DNA from: Amanita rubescens
Lineage: Eukaryota; Basidiomycota; Agaricomycetes; Agaricales; Amanitaceae
Length of the DNA: 64,000 bases
Direction: 5' to 3'
Assembly: GCA_015039365.1 (NCBI GenBank)
Contig: WION01000268.1
Coordinates: 1-64,000 of the forward strand
The notes beneath the pieces were generated by a model, which saw only the letters and a program-made list of their open reading frames with translations, did no database searches and had not been told where the DNA came from. Below are positions 45,718-55,162 of this stretch, piece after piece. The position numbers were made by a program, and so were the translations under genes. Numbering within the stretch: position 1 is the first letter of the stretch; each line of letters begins with the position of its first letter.

Positions 45718-46010
45718 CTCATCCTACCGCTACGCCAGTCTCGTCAATCCTTGAAGGCAGTGTAACCGAAGGCCGCGCCACCATCCGGTTAAGACGCCAC
45801 ATCCATGACTATCTGAAGTTCAGCGGAAAGGCGACTCGGGAGTCGGGCGCAGACTGAACGCAGTATACCTTTGGTAGGGAGAATAAATCTGGACACGTTA
45901 AATATTGAGATTACTGAGCAGAATAATGCACTTAACCAGTTGCGGCTTTCTGGGTCGCCTTCTGATTCCTGAAGCGGACGAACGCGAAGTTAGAGTTGAA
46001 GAAAACATGC
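45718..46010 (+). pseudogene. Relic of the 5' end of the histidyl-tRNA synthetase gene
   Basis: Colinear base-level similarity to 51300-51570: ATCCTACCGCTAC, AGTCTCGTCAAT, AGTTCAGCGGAA, GTCTGGACACGTTA, CAGTTGCGGCTTTCTGG. Substitutions and indels destroy the frame. Confidence 0.65.
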
Positions 46011-46577
46011 GGTTTTGACTGGAACTCTTGTTTCCGCGAAAACCGCGCAGAAACCTTGTTCTTCCTCGCTGTTCCGCTTTCCATCTTCACGCGCTCCCAA
46101 AAACGCAACCCAACATCAAGCAGCAATCGAAACGTTTGAGCCATGCTGCCACTTCATCAACCCTGCATCAGTCGGAGTCTTCTGATGTACAGTGTTATGA
46201 CTCTCCGGCACGCTTGAGACCGCACCTCCCATAGTAGTCACTACTTTGCGTTCCGGCTCATTTCAACGCGAAATAAGATCGAGTCATCGACGCAGGGCAA
46301 GTTTCTCGTCACGTTCAATTCGGGTTTTGGTTGCCTGACAACGGATGGCGTCTCTACATCAGGTTACAACCATTTATCTATCTGATATGATGTGTCGCCA
46401 CGTCTCCTGCGTCGTGATTACCGAAGGTACTTGTAATGCGCGTGCTCAGCACCGAACGTATAAAATCTATCGCTTCTATGCCATCCCTTAGAGCTGGCCT
46501 CCGCTACCTGGAAATTCCACACGGCACTTTTGTTTTCTATCCTCCCCTTCCGAACATTGTATAGCACGTTCCTAAGC
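46011..46577. other. Spacer upstream of the second modular secreted gene
   Basis: No gene was recognised. It should contain the promoter of the gene starting at 46578. Confidence 0.35.
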
Positions 46578-47755
46578 ATGTTGTTCTCGTACACGCTGAT
46601 TTTCTTTCTCTTTACCACATTTGTGTCTGCGGCTCCGACTACGACACCAGTATTATCAAAAAGGGCGTCCTCCGTGCTCGAGGCAAATAAAGGATTGCTC
46701 ACATTCGACGGTGGTTTGTGGATCCCAACGGTCAGTAGATTTTTCAAAACTTTTCATATGTGCGCTTGACATACTTGACAGAAACCGGTGGTAATTATCG
46801 GTATTTTGTATCCGCATCCGTATTTACCTCACACACTTTGCGACAGAACAAAGAAGTAACAAGGATGATATGGGACAATCAGAATGGCCAACTCGTCTTT
46901 CGATTAGAAGATGACAGGCTCCAATCCCCACCATGGCATCCAGCTAGTGCATTTCGAGCCAAAACATTTGACAAGTTGATTGTTAACTGTCTCTGTGGCA
47001 CTTATTGGAAACTTCCACCAATGGTCAGTATATCGCGATTTTGAAGGTGTACTCGTCTCTTATACATGGCGGACTCCATACAGGGCAGCATAATCAAAGT
47101 GATTTTTAAGGGTGAAAACGATATAGATCTAGAAGTTGTAGACAAGGGTAGATGGACAGCTGGAACTATAACGGAGGAAGACCCGGGGGTACACTCAACT
47201 TGGGCACCGGAAAGGGCGCCCACCAGGCTCGAGGAAAATACAGAATTTTTCACAGCCGAGACTGGTTTGTGGATCCCAACGGTAAGTAAATTATTTAAAA
47301 CTTTTCATATGTGCGCCTGGCATACTTGACAGAAACCGGTGGTAATATTGGTATTTTGTATCCACATCCGTATTTACCTCATGGCACACGTTTCGACAGA
47401 ATAGAGAAGTAACAAGGATGATATGGAAAAAGCAGGCTGGCAGACTCAGTCTTTCGATTAGAAGATGACAGGCTCCTATCCCCACCATGGCATCCAGCTA
47501 GTGCATTTCGAGCCGAAACATTTGACCAGTTGATTGTTAACGGTCTCTGTGGCACTACTTGGAAACGTCCAGCAACGGTCAGTATATCGCGACTTTTGAA
47601 GGTGTACCTGTCTCTTATATATGGTGGACTCCATACAGGGCAGCATAATCAAAGTGGTTCTTAAGGATGGAGGCGATATGGATCTAGAAGTTGTGAACAA
47701 GGGGAGATGGTCAGGTCAAATTATACCGGAGAAACGCCCGGGGACACCGTCCTGA
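46578..47755 (+). CDS. Secreted protein built from repeated exon modules (family A paralogue)
   Basis: The signal peptide MLFSYTLIFFLFTTFVSAAPTT is nearly the same as that of the gene at 32229-33394. Modules: N-terminal part ending FDGGLWIPT; intron; mini-exon AAACCGGTG; intron; exon a (NKEVTRMIWDNQNGQLVFRL); intron; exon b (GSIIKVIFKGENDIDLEVV) ending ETGLWIPT. A second module then repeats the same arrangement (mini-exon, NREVTRMIWKKQ, GSIIKVVLKDGGDMDLEVV) and stops at 47753-47755. In the second exon a one extra base (ACTCAGTCTTTCG against ACTCGTCTTTCG, at about 47445) shifts the frame, so either only the first module is translated or the gene is decaying. Function unknown. Confidence 0.6.
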
Positions 47756-47894
47756 ACATAGCAACGTGTTGATATTATTGAGCTCATGGTGGTGGTCTGT
47801 CCTGCTGGACAGGCAGAATACTAAAGTGATACTATCAGTTGATACTTTGAGTCAGCCTGATCTCTCGCAGAGCATCTTCCGTGTCCTGGGCCAC

Positions 47895-48105
47895 TTCAAC
47901 ACACGCTTTCTGAGGGCGTCTGCATGCCGGGGAGTCTGGGTTCGCCGTTATGGGAATGAAACGACTTTCAGAGTTCGGGTTTAACGCGGAGGACCCAAAT
48001 ATGACGCGCATATATATATCATGCCCCATACGAATTTGCACTTAGCATCGCGTCCAAATTTCCTCTAATTCATTCTTCCTATGGTAGAACTGTTCTTATA
48101 CTTGA
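47895..48105 (+). pseudogene. Short DSK2-like relic
   Basis: It resembles the DSK2 exon end and intron around 36930-37010 (TTCGGGTTTAACGCGGAGGACCC..ATGACGCGCATATATATA). It also matches 48820-48960, so it is a second partial copy of the longer relic. Confidence 0.5.
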
Positions 48106-48649
48106 CCACTATTACAAGAGAGCGACTGACCGTATTGTATTGTATAATTGAGATACAGACTACGGATGGGACTCCCGGCCCGAAACGCTAGGGGTCGGTG
48201 AGGCGGGCTGTGAGGGCAGGCGGGCGCCGAACAGGTGAGCCTAGGACTGCAGCGCATCGGATGGAATGATTTGTAGCCTTCCTTAGTACGGACCTGTGAG
48301 ATGGTGTGGAGGGTGGGAACGAGAGAATGAGAATAGCGGAGCGAGCTAGAGAGAAGAGGAGCATCGCTCCTCGGAGTCCCTTGGCGTAGACGCATCACTA
48401 TAGTCTTGACGTACTGCGTCAGGCAGGCCATACCTCCACTTCCACACCGAGAAGACAATGAAGGATGTTTTTTTCGGTAAATGCAATGAGGGGAGTAAAC
48501 AATGTATTGTGACGTGGCTGTGCTGATGCGAGCGAACCTCAACCAATGTTGCCTAATCGAATTCCGCAGTTGACGGAAGTTCATATATTCAAGTGAGTTA
48601 TTTTACTCTCGAATTGCACTATAAGTTGAATTGTGGTGTGAGCGTAAGA
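48106..48649. other. Spacer, nothing recognised
   Basis: It lies between two DSK2-like relics. ORFs here show no family. Confidence 0.35.
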
Positions 48650-49735
48650 TACAGTCGGCCAACACGGCAGTAGTACATCTGGTGAAGGATTTTCGCGTTC
48701 TCGCGGTTCTACCCCTCGCCGCAACAACTTCCTACGGCGCAAACCCAGCCAAAATCCATGCAATCCACTCCGTGTACTCGACCCCCATTTAGAACCCGGC
48801 GCGATGGTGAATGAAACCCGCTTTCGCATTTCGGGTTTAACGCGAAGGATTCCGAGTCAATTATGGTGTGCATTTACCCTGTTCCATATGAATTTGTCAC
48901 TTATGCGTGTCCAGCTTCTCTCCGATTCATTCCTCTCCTCACGATAGCATAACCGTTCTTATACTTTGCCTGCAGCTCTAACGTTTGCAACAAGTGATGC
49001 AGATGACACGTATGCTGGTCAGGCAGGCTTTCATCCATTTTCCAACCGACACGGTGAACGTATGGCTGTTGAGACTATCTCAGGAAGGGAATATGTGAGC
49101 AAATTTGCACCATTATTGAAAGTTACGGGACTCTGAATTCTGTGAACGGCGCTCTATTGTACGCTGCGCCTGTCGCATTAACTAAACTTTCTTCACCTCA
49201 ACATATACTCATTTCATCACCTTTCCATTCCCGTGACCCTTCGCCTCTCTTGGTCCACGATTCCCAACAATGGCTATGACTCTACTCCACCTGGCGTGCC
49301 TCCGCTAACACGCCACAATCACGACAAAATCAAATCCATCAGTATAGGTACGACGACAGGTTTTATTGCCGCTACTGGGACAACGCTAAATCCCATCGAC
49401 CCCAGGGCTGTCGCTTACCCTGCAACGCTAGTCTGTAACTACCGGGTGGTGGCGCAGGCAAAGCATGTGCAGAGATTGCTCCCGTTGGGCGCTGTGAGGA
49501 TGTTTCCCGCCGTTCCGGTAATTAAGATTACCACCCGATCCCCGTTGATACAGGACCACCAGCGGAGCGGTTTACTTAATTATACGTAAGTATGTACTCG
49601 GCGCCCACAGCTGATGAGTACGCCTGCGCATTAATTGCAGTTACGGGGTCCACCAACGCGCTGCGGAATGTCGGAGCATTTCTGGCCACGGGAAGTTGTG
49701 TACGGTGGGCAATCGAGTATATTTTAACATGTGTA
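48650..49735 (+). pseudogene. Strongly decayed DSK2 copy
   Basis: Colinear matches to 36760-37835 across exons and introns: AAGATACAGTCGGC..CA, GTGAAGG.TTTTCGCGTTC, CAACAACTTCCTAC, GTTTGCAACAAGTGATGCAGATG, CAGGCTTTCATCC, ACTACCGGGTGGTGGCGC, GGGGTCCACCAACGCGCTGCG and CAATCGAGTATATTTTA. No open frame persists. Retained introns show a DNA-level duplication, not a retrocopy. Confidence 0.75.
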
Positions 49736-49848
49736 TTCAGCGTATCAAGTTATGTGCGAGGCGTTAGGATGTTAGGCAGCCGTGCCGTTAGCGATGTAAC
49801 GCGACCTGGACATCAAAGAAGAGTGTCTAATTTTGACTTTGGGATTGT

Positions 49849-49944
49849 GGATACGGATGCAATGCTGGGACTGTTGACACGGGTGCAATGCTGCGATTGT
49901 GGACACGGATGCAATGCTGGGACTGTGGACGCGGATGCAATGCC
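49849..49944 (+). repeat. Minisatellite, 26-bp unit, about 3.5 copies
   Basis: The unit is GGACACGGATGCAATGCTGG then GACTGT, with a few substitutions. It directly follows the DSK2 relic. Confidence 0.75.
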
Positions 49945-50278
49945 TTGGAAGGTGAAATGATATAGCGTAAGTGGCGCTGATCAGGCAGAGACTGGCGTTT
50001 TGGCGTCCAGATGAGAGTTAGTGCGTTATTAGTTGCAAAGTTGAAACTTGACAGATGACAGATCCGTGCTACCGTGACACTTGCATGCGAACGTTCTGAA
50101 ATTTCCAAGCTTAGCATGGGTCACATTTTGGAAAATTCAGCGCAATTAAGTGGAGAGTCATTCGTATAAAAAGGCTCATCGAAATGCTCCCGTTTTTTCC
50201 TCAGAGCTGGTCTCTTCTTACATCGCCCTCCTTTCTGTGCCAACCACCGCATTCCCCAAAAGCAGGTCTTTTTCAAAC

Positions 50279-51022
50279 ATGCAACGCCTCTCGCTAGCCA
50301 TCGCCACAATTCTTCTCTTCAGCCCTTTCATCACGGCTCTCCCCACGCCGCCACCTAACCATTATGGTCGCTACGGCACTGGCCGTCTCAATCCTGATTT
50401 CGTTGGTTATCATGGTGTTCCCGTTGGTTATGGCGGTAATGCTCAACGTGTTGACGAAATTAATCACGAACGACTGGCCGGAGGGCATGACGTGGTACAA
50501 CAACTAGGCCATTTCCACGATGGTGTCAGACCAAGCAACTGTGAGAGGGGGTTTTGCACCCACGGCGAGACTGCCCACGGTGGTCACCCTCCTAGGGATT
50601 ATCTTCAGGGTAGCCCTTACCGTTATAATGATCACAGTACTCCCAGCACCTCCAGTGGCCGTGGCGGTCACGGTACTCCCGGCACTTCCAGTGGTCGTGG
50701 TGGCCACAATACACCTTACGTTCCCAGTAGTATTCATAGCTTCGCCGGCACTATCGACGCCCCTAGAGATAGAGGATGGCGTGATCCTCGTTTCGTTGGT
50801 TATCATGGCATCCCTGTTGGTTACGGTCCCCAAGCTCATAGTGTCGACCAACTCAATCAAGGGCTGATGGCCCAAATGCTTCCCCCGGCACACCAGAGAG
50901 GCCATTTTCATGACACGACTAGACCAAATAACTGTGCGCAGCCATTTTGCACCCATGGCTTTTCCGCCGACGGCGGTTACCCTCCTAGGCGATTTGGTGA
51001 CCCTCCTAGACGGTCACATTAG
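50279..51022 (+). CDS. His/Gly-rich secreted protein with two repeated domains
   Basis: 247 residues from the ATG at 50279, chosen because it begins a clean signal peptide (MQRLSLAIATILLFSPFITA). The frame is open further upstream, but that part has no signal character. Two domains of about 75 residues follow: FVGYHGVPVGYGGNAQRVDE..GHFHDGVRPSNCERGFCTHG and FVGYHGIPVGYGPQAHSVDQ..GHFHDTTRPNNCAQPFCTHG. Each has two cysteines and several histidines. They are joined by a linker with three STSSGRGGH-type repeats. No intron is needed. The spacing of His and Cys suggests metal binding (inference). It could be a cell-wall protein or a host-interaction effector; I recognise no named family. Confidence 0.75.
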   Translation: MQRLSLAIATILLFSPFITALPTPPPNHYGRYGTGRLNPDFVGYHGVPVGYGGNAQRVDEINHERLAGGHDVVQQLGHFHDGVRPSNCERGFCTHGETAHGGHPPRDYLQGSPYRYNDHSTPSTSSGRGGHGTPGTSSGRGGHNTPYVPSSIHSFAGTIDAPRDRGWRDPRFVGYHGIPVGYGPQAHSVDQLNQGLMAQMLPPAHQRGHFHDTTRPNNCAQPFCTHGFSADGGYPPRRFGDPPRRSH

Positions 51023-51259
51023 AATGATTTATTATTCACTCTAGCTACAGAGCACATATGAGTCAACGTAAACATGGTTACCTTGTTACTGTTCTCTTCA
51101 TCTTCAGTAGTAGTTTTACTTAATGCTTTTATACATCTTGTTGTGAACCTTGCCACCGTTACGTGCAATCGAACATTGTTCACTTATCTTATCGTATCTT
51201 ATCTTATCTTAACAGCGATCGAGTCTCACAGTTCGGAAAATCAAAAATAAAATGCGTCC

Positions 51260-53544
51260 ATGATCAAACGGTTGCACACTTCTCATTCCAAACTTGGACG
51301 CATATCCTACCGCTACATCAGTCTCATCAATACAAGGCAGTGCAATCAAACTGTTAAAAGCCGCGCTATCCTCCAGTTTAGACCTTATATCCACTATCGA
51401 AAGTTCAGCGGAATGGCGTCTCTGTCGCAAAGTGAACCGCAAGCACAGCCTCAGGGAGAAACGAGTCTGGACACGTTAGATGCAGAGATTGCCGCGCAGA
51501 ATGACGTTCTCAATCAGTTGAGGCTTTCTGGCGCGCCTTCTGAAGAGGTTGATCGAGCGAAGGCGAAGTTGGGAGAGTTGAAGAAGGCTCGAGCGGTTTT
51601 GACTGGCCAAGTCGGAAAGGAACGGGCAAAGAAGAAAGGAAAAGACAAGGAAAAAGGAAAAGAAGCGGAGGAGGCGGGGAGATTGTTGTTGAAAACTGCC
51701 AAGGTGGGTTACACGAGTCGGTTCGTATTTTGGGCCAACTGAAAACACAACGGGTATAGGGAACTAGAGACTATGGTCCAAACGAAATGTTCTGCCGGTT
51801 ACACATCGAGAAGACGGTGAGGGACATTTTCCTCGCCTATGGCGGGGCATGTCTCGACACGCCCGTTTTCGAACGCAAGGACGTCTTGACTGGCAAGTAC
51901 GGGGAAGATCAAAAATTGATCTTTGATCTGATGGATCAGGGGGGTGAGCAGTTGGCGTTGAGGTATGATCACACGGTGCCCCTTGCGAGGTATCTTGCGA
52001 TGAACGGCGCTGGGACGGGTATTGAGGGTGGGCTAGGGCAGGGGAAGATATGGCAGATTGGGAAGGTGTATAGGAGGGATAACCCAGTTATGAGTAAAGG
52101 GCGGATGAGGGAGTTTATGCAGGCGGTGAGTTTGATTCTTCTTTCTAGAACGTAAAGAAAGGTGATGTTTTTTTTTGACAGGACTTTGATATTGCAGGAC
52201 AATGGGATCCGATGATCCCCGATGCCGAGCTGATAAGCTTGATGTGTACGATTTTGACCAAGCTTGATGTGGGCGAGTTTACTATCAAGTTGAATCATCG
52301 GAAAATTTTGGATGGGATTTTCGAAGTTTGCGGTGTGCCTCATGAGAAGATTAGAACGATATCGTCCGCAGTTGATAAGCTGGACAAGGTGAGCTGCGGT
52401 TGATTTGACGTACTATTGTCCTCATTTATTGTTCCTTAAAGTTACCTTGGCCGGAGGTTAAGAAGGAAATGACGGAAGAAAAGGGACTGGATCCCGCTGT
52501 TGCTGACAAGATTGGAGAGTATGTCAAGCACAAAGGTAAGTGTTAGCCTTCCGTATCTTGTTCTGATTCTTAAAAGTGGTTCTAGGCAGAGAGGAACTTT
52601 TAGCTCGGCTATTGACTGATACCACGCTCACTGCAAATACCAGCGCCAAGCAAGGTCTTGCCGACATGGAACTCTTATTCAAGCTCTTAGATTCATATCA
52701 AGTCATGAATAGAGTGAGTTCACTGCTTAAATTTTGCGCGCTATCCTGATCCCGTGTATAGATATCATTTGACTTGTCATTAGCTCGCGGTCTAGATTAC
52801 TACACTGGTATTATCTACGAAGCGGTCGTGGAAGCGTCCGCTCCACCTGCTTTCCAAGCAAACGCATCTGCACTAATCGATGGTGCCACAAAGCCCAAGA
52901 AAGTCGGTCCAGATGGCGAAGACGAGGTCGATGAGTCCACTGTGGGCGTTGGCTCCATCGCCGCAGGAGGTCGGTACGACAATCTCGTTGGCATGTTTAC
53001 ATCAGCCGCAGCTGGCGAATCATCCGGCAAGAAGGGAAAAGCGGCCCAGCTGCCATGCGTTGGCGTGAGTATTGGAATGGACAGGATTTTCGCTCTGGTG
53101 TGGCCCAAATGGATCGAGAAAGGGATGCGGAGCAAGAACACCATTGGCATTTGTCTTAGCTGCTGGAGACGGGCTGCTGAAGGAGCGTATTGATCTCGTG
53201 AAGGAGCTTAGAGAAGCAGGCATCCAGGCAGGCAGATACTCTTGGGTCTACGTTTATATAACTCACCTCCTACGCAGACGGACTTTTTGGCCAAGGCTAA
53301 GCCAAAAATCGGGCATCAATTTGACGCCGGAGAGCGAGACGAAGTTCCATTTGCAATTATTTTAGGAGGTGATGAGCTTAAGAGTGGGTTGGTTACTGTC
53401 AAAGAACAGAAATGGCAGCTGGTAGATGGAAAGAAGGAAAAGGTTATGAGTACAGATACGGGTGTGAAAGTGAAGAGAAGCGAGCTGGTGGAGTGGATTC
53501 GGGCTACACGGACATACGGGGAATGGGAGCAAGGGCGGTGGTGA
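51260..53544 (+). CDS. HTS1: Histidyl-tRNA synthetase (cytosolic/mitochondrial), with a one-base frame break
   Basis: Charges tRNA-His; class II enzyme. An N-terminal WHEP-like helix pair is seen in [28 protein letters not shown]. Then [10 protein letters not shown], motif 1 region [11 protein letters not shown], motif 2 [32 protein letters not shown], the HisA block [17 protein letters not shown] and motif 3 around [16 protein letters not shown]-terminal anticodon-binding domain follows ([16 protein letters not shown]). ATG 51260 adds 51 Arg/Ser/Tyr-rich residues before a second ATG at 51413 (MASLSQSEP), the layout of one gene serving mitochondrion and cytosol. An extra T at 53144-53145 shifts the frame before [15 protein letters not shown]. 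The last intron (53228-53277) appears to be GC..AG. Relics of this gene lie at 45.7, 63.3 and 63.7 kb. Confidence 0.9.
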
Positions 53545-53637
53545 TCACGTGATGCGGAATGACGTCGAGTTGAATTTTAGGGTACTTTTTGTTCTCCACT
53601 ACCTCGAGTGCTCAGATACCTTTTTCATCCTTCCAAC

Positions 53638-54421
53638 ATGTCGCTCAACGCTACATTCAGATATGGCCATCCTAGTACGCTCGCTTTTCCCGTATTTTCA
53701 TTCAAAACGTAATCTTTCTGCCAGTTATCTTCACGATTCTTATTCTATTCAGTATCGTCACGGTACGGCCCTCCAGAGCAGGTCTCGCCGCACTTGTCTG
53801 ACTTACTCGCCCCGATATCCTAGCTATCCGATGCCGCCTTTCTGGTCTCTCGCTTCAATTCTCGCCACAACTTCACCAATTTGGGCGAGCGCGATCGTGT
53901 TCGGTTCATCCTTTTCACCTCCATATGGACGCTCGTCACTGCCCCAATCTATATGGTGCTCTTCTTGGTTGCACCGGTGGGACATCCTTTGACCAGCGTG
54001 GCATCACATCTTATCTAGTGAGCCCGTGTTTTGCACATTATCATTGATGTTGTTTTGACACGATATCAGCCTATTCATAACATGGGCACTATGGATGAGT
54101 GCGGCGAGCGCGATAACAGCAACGCTAGGCGGTGGTAGAGGTCTGGATTGTGGGTACGTGTCTTCGACTATATGTTGTCTATACGTCTACTTACCTCTGC
54201 CTACAGAACCCAAACCCTGTTCGTCTTCTGCGGACAGCTGAACGCCCTTGAAGCATTCTCGTGGATGATATGGTCAGTCCATAATGTGCACTAATCTGCT
54301 GACGCTAACATGTTTACATGACAGGATTATATTAACAATTGCCATATTTTTGGTTGTCCTCCGCGGTATCCTCGCTGCGAAGCGTGGGGAAGGTTACGGC
54401 GGCTCGCTTATACACGAATGA
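53638..54421 (+). CDS. Small four-helix membrane protein, MARVEL-like
   Basis: Exons after the first part are clear: FNSRHNFTNLGERDRVRFILFT, TLVTAPIYMVLFLVAP, then FITWALWMSAASAITATLGGG, then TQTLFVFCGQLNALEAFSWMIW, then IILTIAIFLVVLRGILAAKRG, ending GGSLIHE with TGA at 54419-54421. This is the pattern of small fungal MARVEL-type proteins found in the plasma membrane. The N-terminal part is less certain: ATG 53638 gives MSLNATFRYGHPSTLAFP, and a first helix VIFLPVIFTILILFSIV is in another frame. The junctions needed (34 and 28 nt) are too short for normal introns, so this part may be misassembled or damaged. Confidence 0.65.
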
Positions 54422-54789
54422 TTGCTCGGACATCATGATCAAGAGTAATACTATGCGCGCCACGATACTATGCACCCTACGACTCCCTCTGGGTTTTCGC
54501 AGACACTTGTTTCTTTGCATACCCATTGGACACGTTACGACGTTAGAACTTTGGCCTTGATCCCTTGTCTCCAAAATAATGTACCCAAGGCTGACTATTC
54601 GACGATTCTTTATTTCTTGTTGTATGTACCAAGATAGTGACGAACTTTCTTGATGACTATCATTACTTTATGTCACTAGACTTAATTGTTGAGAGACTAA
54701 CTGGCATTCGTCGCCGTTGAAGCATCGGTTGTGATTGGAAGCGCGTCTGACTCCAGATGAAAATATGCGCTAGGGCGCTACATCACACC
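54422..54789. other. Spacer, nothing recognised
   Basis: 3' flank of the membrane-protein gene; no coding signal. Confidence 0.4.
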
Positions 54790-55150
54790 ATTTTCAGCCC
54801 GTAATCTTAAGACTATGCGATTCCCTGGGTAAACTGTCCATACCGAGGATATATGCAAGCATTGCTCTCGTCCACCGATTTGAGATTTCCAATGCCAGCG
54901 CGGCGCGGTACTTGACCTCTTCTTTGATGAGGCACTGCAGTTCGTCGTGCACCGAGATGAGGCACCGTGCTCGGATAAAGTTGTGACGCTTGATGAGGTA
55001 TTTCATCGATACCATCAGCATGTGAAGGTACTATCCATTGGAAGACCCAGTTGATTCTCGAATCCGATCTGAATTCGTTCGGGAGATACGCCTTGCTCAG
55101 CGCGTACGTCCCCAATGCAGGCGTCCTAGGCTTCTCTGAATTCGTTGTTA
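54790..55150 (-). pseudogene. MIP1: Relic of mitochondrial DNA polymerase gamma (C-terminal part)
   Basis: Two minus-strand frames together read SEKPRTPALGTYALSKAYLP, SRINWVFQ, MVSMKYLIKRHN, RARCLISVHDELQCLIKEE and KYRAALALEISNRWTRAMLA. This is the conserved end of the polymerase domain (motif C, HDE as VHDEL). The frame changes at about 55010-55030, and nothing of the rest of the gene is present. The non-LTR element's poly(A) end abuts it. Confidence 0.75.
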
Positions 55151-55162
55151 AACACGAAACAC

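Noticed and set aside
49849..49944. CRISPR-like array
   Set aside because: Units are directly adjacent 26-bp tandem copies without spacers, in a eukaryotic genome; a minisatellite.
53549..53992. 147-codon plus-strand ORF over the membrane-protein gene
   Set aside because: Conserved membrane segments are in another frame with good splice sites downstream.
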